Assembly (NCBI GenBank): GCA_902576375.1 | Contig: CACGUZ010000002.1 | Coordinates: forward strand, 124,001 to 188,000 | DNA: 64,000 nt | Direction: 5' to 3' | DNA from: an uncultured Pelagibacteraceae bacterium | Lineage (GTDB): Bacteria > Pseudomonadota > Alphaproteobacteria > Pelagibacterales > Pelagibacteraceae | Shown here: positions 15,545-24,461 of the stretch, piece after piece | Layout: every line of letters starts with the position of its first letter | How positions within the stretch are numbered: position 1 is the first letter of the stretch | Translations under genes and position numbers: made by a program | Notes under the pieces: generated by a model | What the model saw: the letters and a program-made list of their open reading frames with translations, nothing else | What the model was told of the DNA's origin: nothing | Database searches by the model: none

Positions 15545-17109
15545 TGATAAAAAAATTTATTACTTTATTTAAACTTGGACGAAAAATAGCTAGTTCAGAT
15601 ATATTAGAGATAATCTCAAAATTTCAAAAGCCACCACTAGCAATCACATTACTATTCAAATTTTTAGCAATATCTTTTTCACCCAAAAAAGAGGGTTCAA
15701 TTAAAAGTGAGGGTCAACGCTTATCAGATTCCTTAGAGTCTATGGGTACAACCTTTATAAAACTTGGACAATTCTTAGCTACGCGGCCAGATATAATTGG
15801 AGAGAGTCTCTCAAAACAACTAGAAAATCTTCAAGATAGATTGCCACCATTTTCACTTATACAAGCTCAAGAAATCATAAAAAATGATTTAGGACAGGAA
15901 ACATATAACTCAATTATAAATTTAAGTGAGCCAGTTGCAGCAGCTTCAATAGCTCAAGTCCATAAAGCTCAAATCAACGACAATGGAACTATCAAGGATG
16001 TTGCTATAAAAATTTTACGTCCAAACATAAAGAAAATTTTTAATGATGAGATTGATGCAATTATGCTTTTTGCTTTTTTAGTGGAGTCGTTTATTAAAAA
16101 GACAAAAAGATTAAAATTGGTTGAAGTAGTTTTTTTACTTAAAGAAATAACAAATTTAGAAATGGATTTAAGATTTGAAGCAGCTGCAGCTAATGAATAC
16201 GCAGAAAATACTAAAAATGATGTTGGGTTTAGAGTTCCAGAAATTTATTGGAATTTTACAAGTGAAAATGTAATGACATTAGATTGGGTGGATGGAATTT
16301 CTATTAGGGAAACTGAGGAGCTAAAAAAAAGAAATTTAAATACTGAAAAAATCTCAAATGACATTATTCAAAATTTTCTAAGACATGCAGTGAGAGATGG
16401 ATTTTTTCACGCTGATATGCATCAAGGAAATATATTTATAGATAATAATGGTCATATAGTTCCAATTGATTTTGGAATAATGGGTAGACTTGATAAAATG
16501 AGTAAAAGATTTTTGGCAGAAATATTATTTGGTTTTATTCAAAGAGATTATCGTAAAGTAGCAGAAGTGCATTTAGTTGCTGGACTAGTTCCTAAGGAGG
16601 TTCCAATTGATGACCTTGCTCAAGCCCTAAGATCAATTGGTGAACCAATTTTTGGCCAAACAGTGAAAGATATTTCTGGTGGAAAATTATTAAAACAATT
16701 ATTTGATGTTACAGAAAAATTTAATATGCAAACACAACCTCAGCTTCTAATGCTCCAAAAAACAATGGTTGTTGTAGAGGGGGTAGCCAGAAAATTAAAT
16801 CCAAATACAAACATTTGGACTACATCTAAACCTGTTCTAGAGAATTGGTTAAGAGAAACAAAAGATCCTATGACCACAATTAATGAAACAATTAAAAGTA
16901 CATCTGAGGTGATTAAAAGATTACCGGAATTCCCAGAAATAATGGATAAAGCTAATCAAGCTCTAACATATTTAGCTAGTGGTCAAATTCCACAAAATTC
17001 AAACTCTTATACCGCTTTAAATACAAAAAAGTCAGAAATGACTGCTTTTAGAAATCAATCTATTATTGGCTTTTTAGTCCTTGTAATTTTTGGTCTATTG
17101 GTATTTTAA
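15544..17109 (+). CDS. ubiB: UbiB atypical kinase (ubiquinone biosynthesis)
   Basis: A 521-residue ABC1/ADCK/UbiB ATPase needed for ubiquinone synthesis, thought to help extract membrane intermediates. The KxGQ motif (K73-Q76, 'FIKLGQFLATRPD') and the alanine-rich loop 'AAASIAQVH' (about 132-140) are clear, as are the catalytic 'DMHQGNIF' and the metal-binding 'IDFGIMG'. A hydrophobic C-terminal helix (about 500-520) anchors it in the inner membrane. The frame opens 12 bases earlier, but the ATG at 15544 overlaps the ubiE stop and is preferred. coaBC follows by eight bases. Confidence 0.94.
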   Translation: MIKKFITLFKLGRKIASSDILEIISKFQKPPLAITLLFKFLAISFSPKKEGSIKSEGQRLSDSLESMGTTFIKLGQFLATRPDIIGESLSKQLENLQDRLPPFSLIQAQEIIKNDLGQETYNSIINLSEPVAAASIAQVHKAQINDNGTIKDVAIKILRPNIKKIFNDEIDAIMLFAFLVESFIKKTKRLKLVEVVFLLKEITNLEMDLRFEAAAANEYAENTKNDVGFRVPEIYWNFTSENVMTLDWVDGISIRETEELKKRNLNTEKISNDIIQNFLRHAVRDGFFHADMHQGNIFIDNNGHIVPIDFGIMGRLDKMSKRFLAEILFGFIQRDYRKVAEVHLVAGLVPKEVPIDDLAQALRSIGEPIFGQTVKDISGGKLLKQLFDVTEKFNMQTQPQLLMLQKTMVVVEGVARKLNPNTNIWTTSKPVLENWLRETKDPMTTINETIKSTSEVIKRLPEFPEIMDKANQALTYLASGQIPQNSNSYTALNTKKSEMTAFRNQSIIGFLVLVIFGLLVF

Positions 17110-17117
17110 TTCACTCC

Positions 17118-18317
17118 ATGGGTAACTTGAATAATAAAAAAATCTTATTAATAATTTGTGGAGGTATAGCTGCATATAAAAGTCTTGAATTAATAAGACT
17201 TTTAAAAAAGGATGGTGTAATTATAAAAACAATTCTTACTAAAAGTGGTGCTGAATTTGTGACACCTCTTTCAATTACTTCATTATCTCAATCTAAAGTT
17301 TATCAGGATCTTTTTAGTATAGAAAATGAGGTAGAAATGGATCATATTAGCCTTTCAAGATGGGCAGATCTCATTTTAATTGCCCCTGCAACAGCAAACA
17401 CAATATCTAAACTTGCTAGTGGAAGTTCAGATGATTTAGCTTCAACTGTTGCTCTTGCGTCAAACAAAAAAATTTTTATTGCTCCTGCAATGAATGTAAG
17501 AATGTGGGAACATCAATCTACTAGACAAAATATAACAAAACTAAAAACCTATAACTATGAATTAATTGGTCCTGAAATTGGAGATATGGCATGTGGAGAG
17601 TACGGTGAAGGTAAAATGTCGGAACCAAAAGAGATAATAGATAAGCTTAAAATTTATTTCAAAAATTTAAAACAAAAAAATAAATTAAAGGCAATCGTGA
17701 CTGCGGGACCAACCAGAGAGTACATTGATCCAGTAAGATATATATCCAATAAATCCAGTGGTAAGCAAGGCTATGAAATTGCGAAATCATTATCAAAAAA
17801 GGGTTTTGAAACAACTTTAATTTCAGGACCAACAAACTTAGAAATAAATAATGATATCAATTTGATCAAAGTTGAAACTGCTGAAGAAATGTTTCAATCA
17901 ACACTTAAAAATTTGCCAGCTGATGTTACAATATTTTCAGCAGCAGTGTGTGATTATAAAGTGAAAGAAATTTCTAAAACAAAAATAAAAAAACAGGATG
18001 AAATTAGTTTAGATTTGGAAAAAAATGTCGATATTCTTGATTATGTCTCTAATCATAACTCCTTAAGACCAAAACTTGTGGTAGGCTTCGCAGCTGAAAC
18101 GAATGATTTAGAAAACTATGCTAATAAAAAACTAAGTGAAAAAAATTGTGACTGGATAGTTGCAAATGATGTATCAAATAAATCAATTGGTTTTGAATCA
18201 GATTTTAATGAAGTATCAATTCTTTATAAAAATAAAAAGATAGAAAGACTTAAATATAAATCTAAATCAGAAATTTCAGATGAATTAGTTGAAAAAATCA
18301 TTGATCATTTAAACTAA
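17118..18317 (+). CDS. coaBC: Bifunctional phosphopantothenoylcysteine decarboxylase/synthetase (CoaBC)
   Basis: A 399-residue two-domain coenzyme A enzyme. The N-terminal flavoprotein CoaC part shows 'ICGGIAAYKSLELIR', the active-site His in 'EMDHISLSRWAD', 'LIAPATANT' and 'APAMN'. The CoaB part starts near residue 190 with 'VTAGPTREYIDPVRYISN' and 'SSGKQGYEIA', the nucleotide-binding synthetase signature. It adds cysteine to phosphopantothenate and decarboxylates the product. The stop overlaps the dut ATG by one base. dfp next to dut is a common bacterial pairing. Confidence 0.96.
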   Translation: MGNLNNKKILLIICGGIAAYKSLELIRLLKKDGVIIKTILTKSGAEFVTPLSITSLSQSKVYQDLFSIENEVEMDHISLSRWADLILIAPATANTISKLASGSSDDLASTVALASNKKIFIAPAMNVRMWEHQSTRQNITKLKTYNYELIGPEIGDMACGEYGEGKMSEPKEIIDKLKIYFKNLKQKNKLKAIVTAGPTREYIDPVRYISNKSSGKQGYEIAKSLSKKGFETTLISGPTNLEINNDINLIKVETAEEMFQSTLKNLPADVTIFSAAVCDYKVKEISKTKIKKQDEISLDLEKNVDILDYVSNHNSLRPKLVVGFAAETNDLENYANKKLSEKNCDWIVANDVSNKSIGFESDFNEVSILYKNKKIERLKYKSKSEISDELVEKIIDHLN

Positions 18318-18754
18318 TGATTAAAGTTTTAGTAAAAAAATTAAAACCTTCTGTAAAATTACCATCATATAAAACTGATGGTGCGTCTGGCATGGACCTG
18401 ATGGCATATATAGATAAATCAATTGAATTAAAGCCAGGAGAATCATGTCTGGTACCAACTGGATTATCAGTTGCATTTCCTGAAGAATATGAAATTCAAA
18501 TTAGACCAAGGTCAGGATTAGCAGCAAAAAGTAATATTAGTGTTTTAAATACACCTGGCACAATTGATAGCGATTATAGAGGAGAAATAAAAGTTATTTT
18601 ATTTAACCATAGTAACAAAAGCTTTAAAATCAATAACAATGATAGAGTTGCTCAAATGATTTTAACTCCAGTTATAAAAATGGATTTAGAAGAAACGAAT
18701 GAACTTCCAGAGTCAATAAGAGGAACAGGAGGTTTTGGTTCAACTGGTAAATGA
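18317..18754 (+). CDS. dut: dUTP diphosphatase
   Basis: A 145-residue trimeric dUTPase that hydrolyses dUTP to dUMP, keeping uracil out of DNA and feeding dTMP synthesis. All five family motifs are seen: 'GASGMDLMA', 'RPRSGLAAK', 'LNTPGTIDSDYRGEI', 'RVAQMILTPV' and the C-terminal P-loop-like 'RGTGGFGSTG'. Length is typical. It is linked to coaBC upstream and overlaps the following ThiF/MoeB gene by four bases (ATGA). Confidence 0.97.
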   Translation: MIKVLVKKLKPSVKLPSYKTDGASGMDLMAYIDKSIELKPGESCLVPTGLSVAFPEEYEIQIRPRSGLAAKSNISVLNTPGTIDSDYRGEIKVILFNHSNKSFKINNNDRVAQMILTPVIKMDLEETNELPESIRGTGGFGSTGK

Positions 18755-19488
18755 GAGAAAGTCTAAACAAATCTCAAATTGAAAGATTCTCGAGGCAATT
18801 AGTTTTAAAAAACATTGGTGCGAAAGGTCAAAAAAAAATTTTATCCTCTAAAATTTTGATAGTCGGTGTTGGGGGTTTAGGCTGTCCTGCTGCAGAAAAT
18901 CTAGTGAGAGCTGGTATTGGAAATATCGGTCTTATCGATAACGATATTATTAATCTTTCTAACATACACAGACAAAGCTTATTTACTTCTAAAGATATAA
19001 AAAAATCAAAGGTTAGTGTAGCTGCAAAAAAACTTAGAGAAATAAATCCAAATACTAAAATTAAAACTTACAAGTTACGTCTCGACGAAAATAATATAAA
19101 AAAAATAATTAAGAATTATGAAATAATAATTGACGGTTCAGATAATTTTAAAACTAAATTTTTAATTAATGATTATTGTAAAAAATTAAAAAAAAAATTG
19201 GTGACAGGAGCAATCAGCAAATTTGATGGTCATGTATTTACATTTGACTTTAATGATAAAAAAACAGCTTCTTTAAAAAATTTCTACCAAGAAAATGAAA
19301 TTTCTGATAATGATCTTAATTGTGAATTTGAGGGAGTTCTTGGCACAACTGCATCTATTGTGGGGACAACCCAGGCAAATGAAGCCTTAAAAATGATTAT
19401 GAAAATTGGGCAAACTTTAAAAAATCAAATATTAATTATTGATCTTTTAAATCTTAATTTTAGGAAAGTTAAATTTAATAGAAAATAA
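18751..19488 (+). CDS. ThiF/MoeB/HesA-family adenylyltransferase
   Basis: A 245-residue E1-like enzyme that adenylates the C-terminal glycine of a ubiquitin-like sulfur carrier (ThiS, MoaD or similar). The nucleotide site 'GVGGLGCPAAENLVRAGIG' is near residues 36-54, followed by 'LIDNDIINLSNIHRQ' with the R/Q pair, and a candidate Cys lies in 'NCEFEGVLG'. The paired zinc CxxC motifs of many MoeB/ThiF proteins are missing, so the exact partner cannot be assigned. It overlaps dut and is followed after 14 bases by an SH3 protein. Confidence 0.85.
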   Translation: MRESLNKSQIERFSRQLVLKNIGAKGQKKILSSKILIVGVGGLGCPAAENLVRAGIGNIGLIDNDIINLSNIHRQSLFTSKDIKKSKVSVAAKKLREINPNTKIKTYKLRLDENNIKKIIKNYEIIIDGSDNFKTKFLINDYCKKLKKKLVTGAISKFDGHVFTFDFNDKKTASLKNFYQENEISDNDLNCEFEGVLGTTASIVGTTQANEALKMIMKIGQTLKNQILIIDLLNLNFRKVKFNRK

Positions 19489-19502
19489 GGTGTAGCTCAA
19501 TA

Positions 19503-19943
19503 ATGAAAAAATTATATTTTTTAATTTTACTCTGGATTTTTTTTCCATTTAATGTTTTTGCAAATGACAATTTTCTCTCATTAAAAAAAAATAAAGTAAA
19601 TGTAAGATATGGTCCAGGTTTTGAGTATCCTATTAAATATATCTATAAAAAAATCAATTTACCCATAAAACAAATTGATAAAAAAGAAAATTTTAGGAGG
19701 ATTATTGATCTTAAAAATAATAGTGGATGGATACATGTCTCTCAGCTTAAAAAAGTAAATTCCATTATACCTAAAACAGATAAAATCTTGTTCAGTAAAC
19801 CAACGAATTTTTCAAAGCCTTTAGCAAAAATAGAAATGGGTAGAGTTTTGTTAGTTCAGAATTGTAGGAATAATTGGTGCAAAATAACAACTGGTAATTT
19901 TAAAGGCTGGATTAAAGCAGAAAACTCTTGGGGGCTAAACTAA
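19503..19943 (+). CDS. Secreted bacterial SH3-domain protein
   Basis: A 146-residue protein with a clear signal peptide (residues 1-21, 'FLILLWIFFPFNVFA'). It has a bacterial SH3 fold: 'KVNVRYGPGFEYPIKYIY', 'GWIHVSQL' and a second half with 'CRNNWCKITTGNFKGWI'. Such proteins are periplasmic and often bind peptidoglycan; the ligand is not known here. The two Cys in the second half could form a disulfide. It is the last gene of the ubiE-to-SH3 run and converges on the zinc-ribbon gene. Confidence 0.8.
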   Translation: MKKLYFLILLWIFFPFNVFANDNFLSLKKNKVNVRYGPGFEYPIKYIYKKINLPIKQIDKKENFRRIIDLKNNSGWIHVSQLKKVNSIIPKTDKILFSKPTNFSKPLAKIEMGRVLLVQNCRNNWCKITTGNFKGWIKAENSWGLN

Positions 19944-19976
19944 TCTTTATTACCCAATGTTTAATTTTATCGTAAA

Positions 19977-20156
19977 CTATTTTTGTTGTTCACAAACATC
20001 CTTGATCACAGGGGCATTTGCACAGTCTAAACATTTAGTTTTCTGAACAATGCAACCATCATCAAGAACCTCAACATCAACAACTTTATCACACTTAGAA
20101 CAAGTAGAAGATATTGTTAGTCCACATTTTTTACAATTATAATTTTCTATATGCAT
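19977..20156 (-). CDS. 59-residue zinc-ribbon microprotein
   Basis: An intact frame from ATG at 20156 to TAG at 19977. Eight cysteines are arranged as three CxxC pairs (C8/C11 'CKKC', C19/C22 'CSKC', C42/C45 'CLDC') plus C35 and C55. This pattern makes coding nearly certain and suggests one or two zinc sites. No catalytic domain is present, and I do not recognise a named family. There is no ribosome-binding site. Its upstream region holds two direct repeats that look like a Fur-type operator, so metal-linked regulation is possible. Confidence 0.75.
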   Translation of the reverse strand: MHIENYNCKKCGLTISSTCSKCDKVVDVEVLDDGCIVQKTKCLDCANAPVIKDVCEQQK

Positions 20157-20200
20157 GCTAAAAAATTAATCATAAATAAATTTATTTCAATTATTATTTA

Positions 20201-20242
20201 TGCGAATGATTATTATTATCGAAATTTTTTTGCGAATGATTA
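20201..20242. promoter_or_regulatory. Direct repeats TGCGAATGATTA with Fur-box-like sequence
   Basis: TGCGAATGATTA occurs at 20201-20212 and again at 20231-20242, exactly 30 bases apart. The first copy continues as AATGATTATTATTATC, which matches 14 of 16 positions of the classic Fur box core AATGATAATCATTATC. The site lies 45-85 bases upstream of the zinc-ribbon microprotein start. The match may be coincidental in such AT-rich DNA, but the exact repetition argues for function. Confidence 0.35.
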
Positions 20243-20274
20243 CTAATTACTTTTTTTAGTGGTATTCAATCAAA

Positions 20275-20514
20275 TTATTTTTTAGATTTGCTTGTCCACC
20301 ATTTATCTAAAATAAAATACCAAATTGAATTTGCAATTGGTTCAACAATGGCATCAGTTAGAGCTATTTTAAAAGAAACATCTGCTACTATCATTAAAAC
20401 TGTAATTGCAATTGCAAAGTGTCCAATTGTATAAATTACAGTTCTAAGTAAAGAACCTTTATTATTTTGGTAAATATTTTGAGATGCTTGAAATATGCCT
20501 TTAGTTATTTCCAT
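20275..20514 (-). CDS. DUF2061 membrane protein
   Basis: A 79-residue protein with two hydrophobic stretches in the middle, 'TVIYTIGHFAIAITVLMIVA' and 'ALTDAIVEPIANSIWYFIL', and the conserved 'ESxxRSxxKtitw'-like start pattern reduced to 'NKGSLLRTVIYTIGH'. It matches the short integral-membrane DUF2061 family of unknown function. A TTG three bases upstream could also start it, but the ATG at 20514 overlaps the previous stop as TGATG. It is therefore coupled to the hydroxylase gene upstream. Confidence 0.75.
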   Translation of the reverse strand: MEITKGIFQASQNIYQNNKGSLLRTVIYTIGHFAIAITVLMIVADVSFKIALTDAIVEPIANSIWYFILDKWWTSKSKK

Positions 20515-21110
20515 CAATTTTTGAAAGGACTCTCAAGAACACAAGCCACAAGGTGTATTCTTGCCTGTTCACCTCCATTAAAAAAATTATGATATTTTGT
20601 GTTATTTGTAATCCAAACTTTCCCATCCGCGGGTAAATGTTTAGCTACATTTTCTATAACCATTGAACACCCTTTGTTTGTGATTATAGGAACATGTAGT
20701 CTACATTCTGGGTCTTTGTGCCAACTCAAAGTTGATCTTGGCTCTTTTAATAAAAGTCTGACCCTTCCTAATTTAAATTTATTACTTAGAACTTTGTAAA
20801 CTTCTGCAAAGTATGTATTTTCAAATTCAGGAATTAATTGTGTATATTTAGACTCATCTATATCAACATCTCTTGAAACCTCTCTTCCAGTTTCGTCTGC
20901 AATCGTCCAATATTTTCCTCTAATATTGCTTCCTTCAATGGAGCTTTTATCATTTGGAATTTGGTTTAATGGAATTGCACCAAAATGTGTAACACCTGGT
21001 GAATTAAATTTTTTTAATTTCAAAATTTTATCTAATTCATCTTTTAACTTTGAAATATCAAAATTTAAATCTGGAACTTCGTAAAAATCCTCAAAATTTA
21101 CTGTTGCCAT
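20514..21110 (-). CDS. Aspartyl/asparaginyl beta-hydroxylase-like 2-oxoglutarate/Fe(II) protein
   Basis: A 198-residue protein with a double-stranded beta-helix pattern. The metal triad is H131-x-D133 ('SWHKDP') and H186 ('ARIHLVAC'). 'RLLLKEPRSTLSWHKDPE' and 'NTKYHNFFNGG' match the Asp/Asn beta-hydroxylase group of 2OG-Fe(II) oxygenases. The substrate is unknown; bacterial homologues act on peptides or small molecules. The product needs iron, which fits a neighbourhood with katG and Irr. Its stop overlaps the DUF2061 ATG. Confidence 0.8.
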   Translation of the reverse strand: MATVNFEDFYEVPDLNFDISKLKDELDKILKLKKFNSPGVTHFGAIPLNQIPNDKSSIEGSNIRGKYWTIADETGREVSRDVDIDESKYTQLIPEFENTYFAEVYKVLSNKFKLGRVRLLLKEPRSTLSWHKDPECRLHVPIITNKGCSMVIENVAKHLPADGKVWITNNTKYHNFFNGGEQARIHLVACVLESPFKN

Positions 21111-21134
21111 ATTACTTTGTCTATTTTTCCAAAT

Positions 21135-23372
21135 TTAATTTAATTTCAAATCAAATCGATCAGAATTCATAACTTTTACCCACGCAGCTATAAAATCTTT
21201 AACAAATTTTTCACTTGAGTCCTCACAGGCATAAACTTCTGCAAGAGCTCTTAGTTGAGAATTTGAACCAAAAATTAAATCAACTCTTGTTGCTTTCCAC
21301 TTAGTTTTTTGAGTTTTTCTATCTTTTCCAACAAAAGTTTGTTCTGATTTATCTTCTTCTTTCCATGTGGTATTCATGTCTAATAGATTTATGAAGTAAT
21401 CGTTAGTAAGAGATCCAGGTTTATTTGTAAAAACGCCATAATTTGAACCATCATAGTTAGTATTTAAAACTCTCATACCGCCTATAAGTGCTGTCATTTC
21501 CGGTGCAGTCAGACCCATTAGTTGTGCTTTATCAACTAATTTCTCTTCTGCTGAGACATTTGAAGCTCCGCCATTTAGATAGTTTCTAAAACCATCTGCC
21601 TGAGGCTCAAGAAGACCAAAAGAATGAATATCCGTCTGATCTTGTCTAGCATCTCCTCTACCTGCTGAAAATGGAACATTAACTTTATGCCCTGCCTTTT
21701 TAGCAGCCATCTCAATACCAACACCACCTGCTAAGACAATCAAGTCTGCCATTGATACACTTTTCTTTTTATTATCAAATTGATCTTTAATTTTATTTAA
21801 AGCTTTAATCACAGTTGATAATTTCTTAGGATTATTCACAGTCCAGCTTTTTTGTGGTTCTAGCATTATTCTTGCGCCATTAGCACCACCTCTTTTATCT
21901 GATCCTCTAAAAGTTGAAGCGGATGCCCATGCAGTAGAAACTAAATCTGAAATTGATATTTTTGATTTAGAAATTTTGTTTTTTAAATCTTTTATATCTT
22001 TTGATTTAAGTTTGTACTTTGATTTATCAATTGGATCTTGCCAAATTAATTGTTCTTTTGGAACTTCATTACCTAAGTAACAAACTCTTGGACCCATATC
22101 TCTATGAGTTAATTTAAACCATGCCCGAGCAAATGCATCATGAAACTCTTCAGGGTTTTGGTGAAAATGCTTTGTAATTGGTCCATAACTTGGGTCAACT
22201 TTCATTGATATATCCGTTGTTTGCATCATTGGTGGATGAAGCACACCTTTTTGATGCGCATCAGGAACCATTTTAATTTTTTGACCATTTTTCTTTGGAG
22301 TCCATTGATGAGCCCCGGCTGGACTTTTTGTTAATTCCCAATCATGACCGTATAAACAGTCTAAATAACCCATATCCCACTTAGTAGGATTTTGAGTCCA
22401 AGCACCTTCAATACCACTGCTTATTGTATCAACACCTTTTCCAGATTTATATCCACTATTCCATCCAGTAGACTGATCTTGAAGTTTTGAAGCTTCTGGA
22501 TCTGGACCTTTATGAGACTCTGATGCTGCTCCATGAGATTTTCCAAATGTATGTCCTCCAGCAACTAAGGCCGCAGTCTCATAATCGTTCATCGCCATTC
22601 TTCCAAATGTCTCTCTAATGTCATGTGCTGCCAGTAATGGATCTGGATTAGCGTCTGGACCTTGTGGATTCACATAAATCAAGCCCATGTGTGAAGCACC
22701 CAACGGCTGCTCTAAATCTCTTTTTCCACTGTATCTCTCAACACCTAGCATTTCTTTTTCTGAACCCCAATAAATGTCATCCTCTGGTTCCCAGATATCT
22801 GTTCTACCTGCACCAAAACCAAAAGTTTTAAAACCCATGGAGTCTAATGCAACGTTTCCAACTAATATAAATAGATCTGCCCATGAAATTTTTCTTCCAT
22901 ATTTTTTTTTGATTGGCCATAAAAGTAACCTTGCTTTATCTAAATTCACGTTATCTGGCCAAGAGTTGAGTGGAGCAAATCTTTGATTACCAGTACCGGC
23001 ACCGCCTCTACCATCACCAGTTCTATAAGTTCCTGCAGCGTGCCAAGCTAATCGAATAAATAGAGGTCCATAATGACCATAGTCTGCAGGCCACCATTCT
23101 TGTGAATCTGTCATTAATTTTTTTAAATCTTTTTTTAACGCTTTGTAATTAAGTTTTTTAAATTCTTTTGCATAATTAAATTTTTTATCCATAGGGTTTG
23201 ATAAATTAGAATGCTGACTAAGAATTTTTAAATTTAAACTATTTGGCCAGAAGTCTCTTACCGTTTGACCTCGTCCTGCAGAAAACTTTGCAGGTGTGCC
23301 TGCTCCTGTAAAAGGACATTTACTTAACTCATTTGCTTTAAAAGATTTATTTTTAAAATTTTCAGTACTCAT
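21135..23372 (-). CDS. katG: Catalase-peroxidase KatG
   Basis: A 745-residue bifunctional heme enzyme that destroys hydrogen peroxide. The N-terminal domain carries the distal '[11 protein letters not shown]' (Arg, the Trp of the Met-Tyr-Trp adduct, and His), 'LIYVNPQGP' with the adduct Tyr and the proximal '[14 protein letters not shown]'. The C-terminal half is the degenerate duplicate ('[19 protein letters not shown]'). Full length. A GGGGAG site lies three bases before the ATG. Its promoter overlaps an ICE-like palindrome and the Irr gene is directly upstream on the same strand, so heme/iron-linked control is likely. Confidence 0.97.
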   Translation of the reverse strand: MSTENFKNKSFKANELSKCPFTGAGTPAKFSAGRGQTVRDFWPNSLNLKILSQHSNLSNPMDKKFNYAKEFKKLNYKALKKDLKKLMTDSQEWWPADYGHYGPLFIRLAWHAAGTYRTGDGRGGAGTGNQRFAPLNSWPDNVNLDKARLLLWPIKKKYGRKISWADLFILVGNVALDSMGFKTFGFGAGRTDIWEPEDDIYWGSEKEMLGVERYSGKRDLEQPLGASHMGLIYVNPQGPDANPDPLLAAHDIRETFGRMAMNDYETAALVAGGHTFGKSHGAASESHKGPDPEASKLQDQSTGWNSGYKSGKGVDTISSGIEGAWTQNPTKWDMGYLDCLYGHDWELTKSPAGAHQWTPKKNGQKIKMVPDAHQKGVLHPPMMQTTDISMKVDPSYGPITKHFHQNPEEFHDAFARAWFKLTHRDMGPRVCYLGNEVPKEQLIWQDPIDKSKYKLKSKDIKDLKNKISKSKISISDLVSTAWASASTFRGSDKRGGANGARIMLEPQKSWTVNNPKKLSTVIKALNKIKDQFDNKKKSVSMADLIVLAGGVGIEMAAKKAGHKVNVPFSAGRGDARQDQTDIHSFGLLEPQADGFRNYLNGGASNVSAEEKLVDKAQLMGLTAPEMTALIGGMRVLNTNYDGSNYGVFTNKPGSLTNDYFINLLDMNTTWKEEDKSEQTFVGKDRKTQKTKWKATRVDLIFGSNSQLRALAEVYACEDSSEKFVKDFIAAWVKVMNSDRFDLKLN

Positions 23373-23407
23373 TTACTCCCCATGATTAAATTTGTTAAAA
23401 ATTGTAG

Positions 23408-23434
23408 TTTATAATGGTTCTAAACAGCTGTCAA
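23408..23434 (-). promoter_or_regulatory. katG promoter with overlapping ICE-like (Irr) operator
   Basis: The minus strand has a perfect TTGACA (23429-23434) and TATAAA (23408-23413) 15 bases apart; TAAACT at 17 is an alternative -10. Between and over these lies TTTAGAA-CCA-TTATAAA (23408-23424 in minus sense), one mismatch from a perfect palindrome of the type TTTAGAAnnnTTCTAAA described for Irr iron-control elements. Binding there would block the polymerase. Confidence 0.5.
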
Positions 23435-23467
23435 TTGGTTAATAATGACGCTTAATAAATTGACAAA

Positions 23468-23866
23468 CTAATCCTCAAGTTTAACTAGAATTTCAATAGA
23501 CTTGATTTTCTTTCCATTAATTTTTTTTTTGATGTTTATAGGTCCTACATCAGAATTTTCTAGGTCAATCAATTTTCCATCCTCTAAATTATAAAAGTGA
23601 TGGTGATCTGTAACGTTTGTATCAAAATAAGTCTGATTTGAGTTTATTGGGATTTGCTTTAAATATCCCTTTTTTTCAAAAGCATGAACTGTATTATAAA
23701 TTGTCGCTAAGGAAATTTTATTGTGTATCTTGTTTTTAATTTTTTGATCTAATTCATTTATTGTAAAATGAAATGTTTTTTCTCTATCAAATAGTATTTC
23801 ACATATTTGAAGTCTTTGTTTGGTGGGTCTTAATCCAGAATTTCTTAATTTTTCTATATATTTCAC
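23468..23866 (-). CDS. irr: Iron response regulator Irr (Fur superfamily)
   Basis: A 132-residue Fur-family repressor. The winged-helix part ('GLRPTKQRLQICEILF' to 'ISLATIYNTVHAFEKKGYL') is followed by the HHH motif at 88-90 ('DHHHFY'), typical of the heme-sensing Irr branch. The CxxC zinc motifs of Fur/PerR/Zur are absent. Irr next to fabA-fabB-fabI is a well-known alphaproteobacterial arrangement. The N-terminal heme-regulatory motif of Bradyrhizobium Irr is missing, as in many other Irr proteins. ICE-like palindromes occur in its own upstream region and at katG, suggesting autoregulation. Confidence 0.85.
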   Translation of the reverse strand: MKYIEKLRNSGLRPTKQRLQICEILFDREKTFHFTINELDQKIKNKIHNKISLATIYNTVHAFEKKGYLKQIPINSNQTYFDTNVTDHHHFYNLEDGKLIDLENSDVGPINIKKKINGKKIKSIEILVKLED

Positions 23867-23884
23867 TTTTTAACCAAATTGTTA

Positions 23885-23901
23885 GTTAAAATTGTTCTAA
23901 A
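23885..23901. promoter_or_regulatory. ICE-like palindrome between irr and fabA
   Basis: GTTAAAA-TTG-TTCTAAA matches the TTTAGAAnnnTTCTAAA pattern at 12 of 14 arm positions and shares the exact GTTCTAAAC half with the katG site. It is 19 bases before the irr ATG and 60 bases before fabA. Irr autoregulation is the simplest reading. TATATT at 23915-23920 may be the -10 of the fabA promoter. Confidence 0.35.
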
Positions 23902-23960
23902 CTAGCATTATAATTATATTATATAGTCTCAAAATCAAGTAAATAAGAGTACTCAATTTT

Positions 23961-24461
23961 ATGAAAAAAAACTCTTACTCGTATGATGAGCTTATAAATT
24001 GCGGTGAAGGCAAATTATTTGGTCCTGGTAATGCTAAATTACCCCTTCCACCAATGCTCATGTTTGATAGAATTACAGAGATTAATGATGATAAAGGAGC
24101 TTTTAAAAAAGGTTTATTAAAAGCAGAGTTAGATATTAAAAATGATCTTTGGTTTTTTAATTGTCATTTTAAGGAAGATCCTGTGATGCCAGGTTGTCTA
24201 GGACTTGACGCTATGTGGCAACTAGTTGGGTTTTATTTGGGCTGGATAGGAAACCCTGGAAAAGGAAGGGCGTTAGGAGTTGGAACAGTAAAATTCACAG
24301 GTGAAGTTTTACAAAACATCAAATTAGTAACATATGTAATTGATATGAAAAAAATTATGTCTCCAGGTGGAACAACTGTTGGCCTAGCTAATGGAGTAGT
24401 TTTAGCTGATGGAAAAAAAATTTATTCGGCTGAAAATTTAAAAGTAGGATTATTCAAGTAA
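23961..24461 (+). CDS. fabA: 3-hydroxydecanoyl-ACP dehydratase/isomerase
   Basis: A 166-residue hotdog-fold enzyme that dehydrates 3-hydroxydecanoyl-ACP and isomerises trans-2 to cis-3-decenoyl-ACP, the branch point to unsaturated fatty acids. The active-site His lies in '[23 protein letters not shown]', and the catalytic Asp in the same block ('LGLDA') marks FabA rather than FabZ. It is followed by fabB with a TAATG overlap, forming the usual FabA-FabB pair, and is divergent from irr. Confidence 0.96.
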   Translation: MKKNSYSYDELINCGEGKLFGPGNAKLPLPPMLMFDRITEINDDKGAFKKGLLKAELDIKNDLWFFNCHFKEDPVMPGCLGLDAMWQLVGFYLGWIGNPGKGRALGVGTVKFTGEVLQNIKLVTYVIDMKKIMSPGGTTVGLANGVVLADGKKIYSAENLKVGLFK

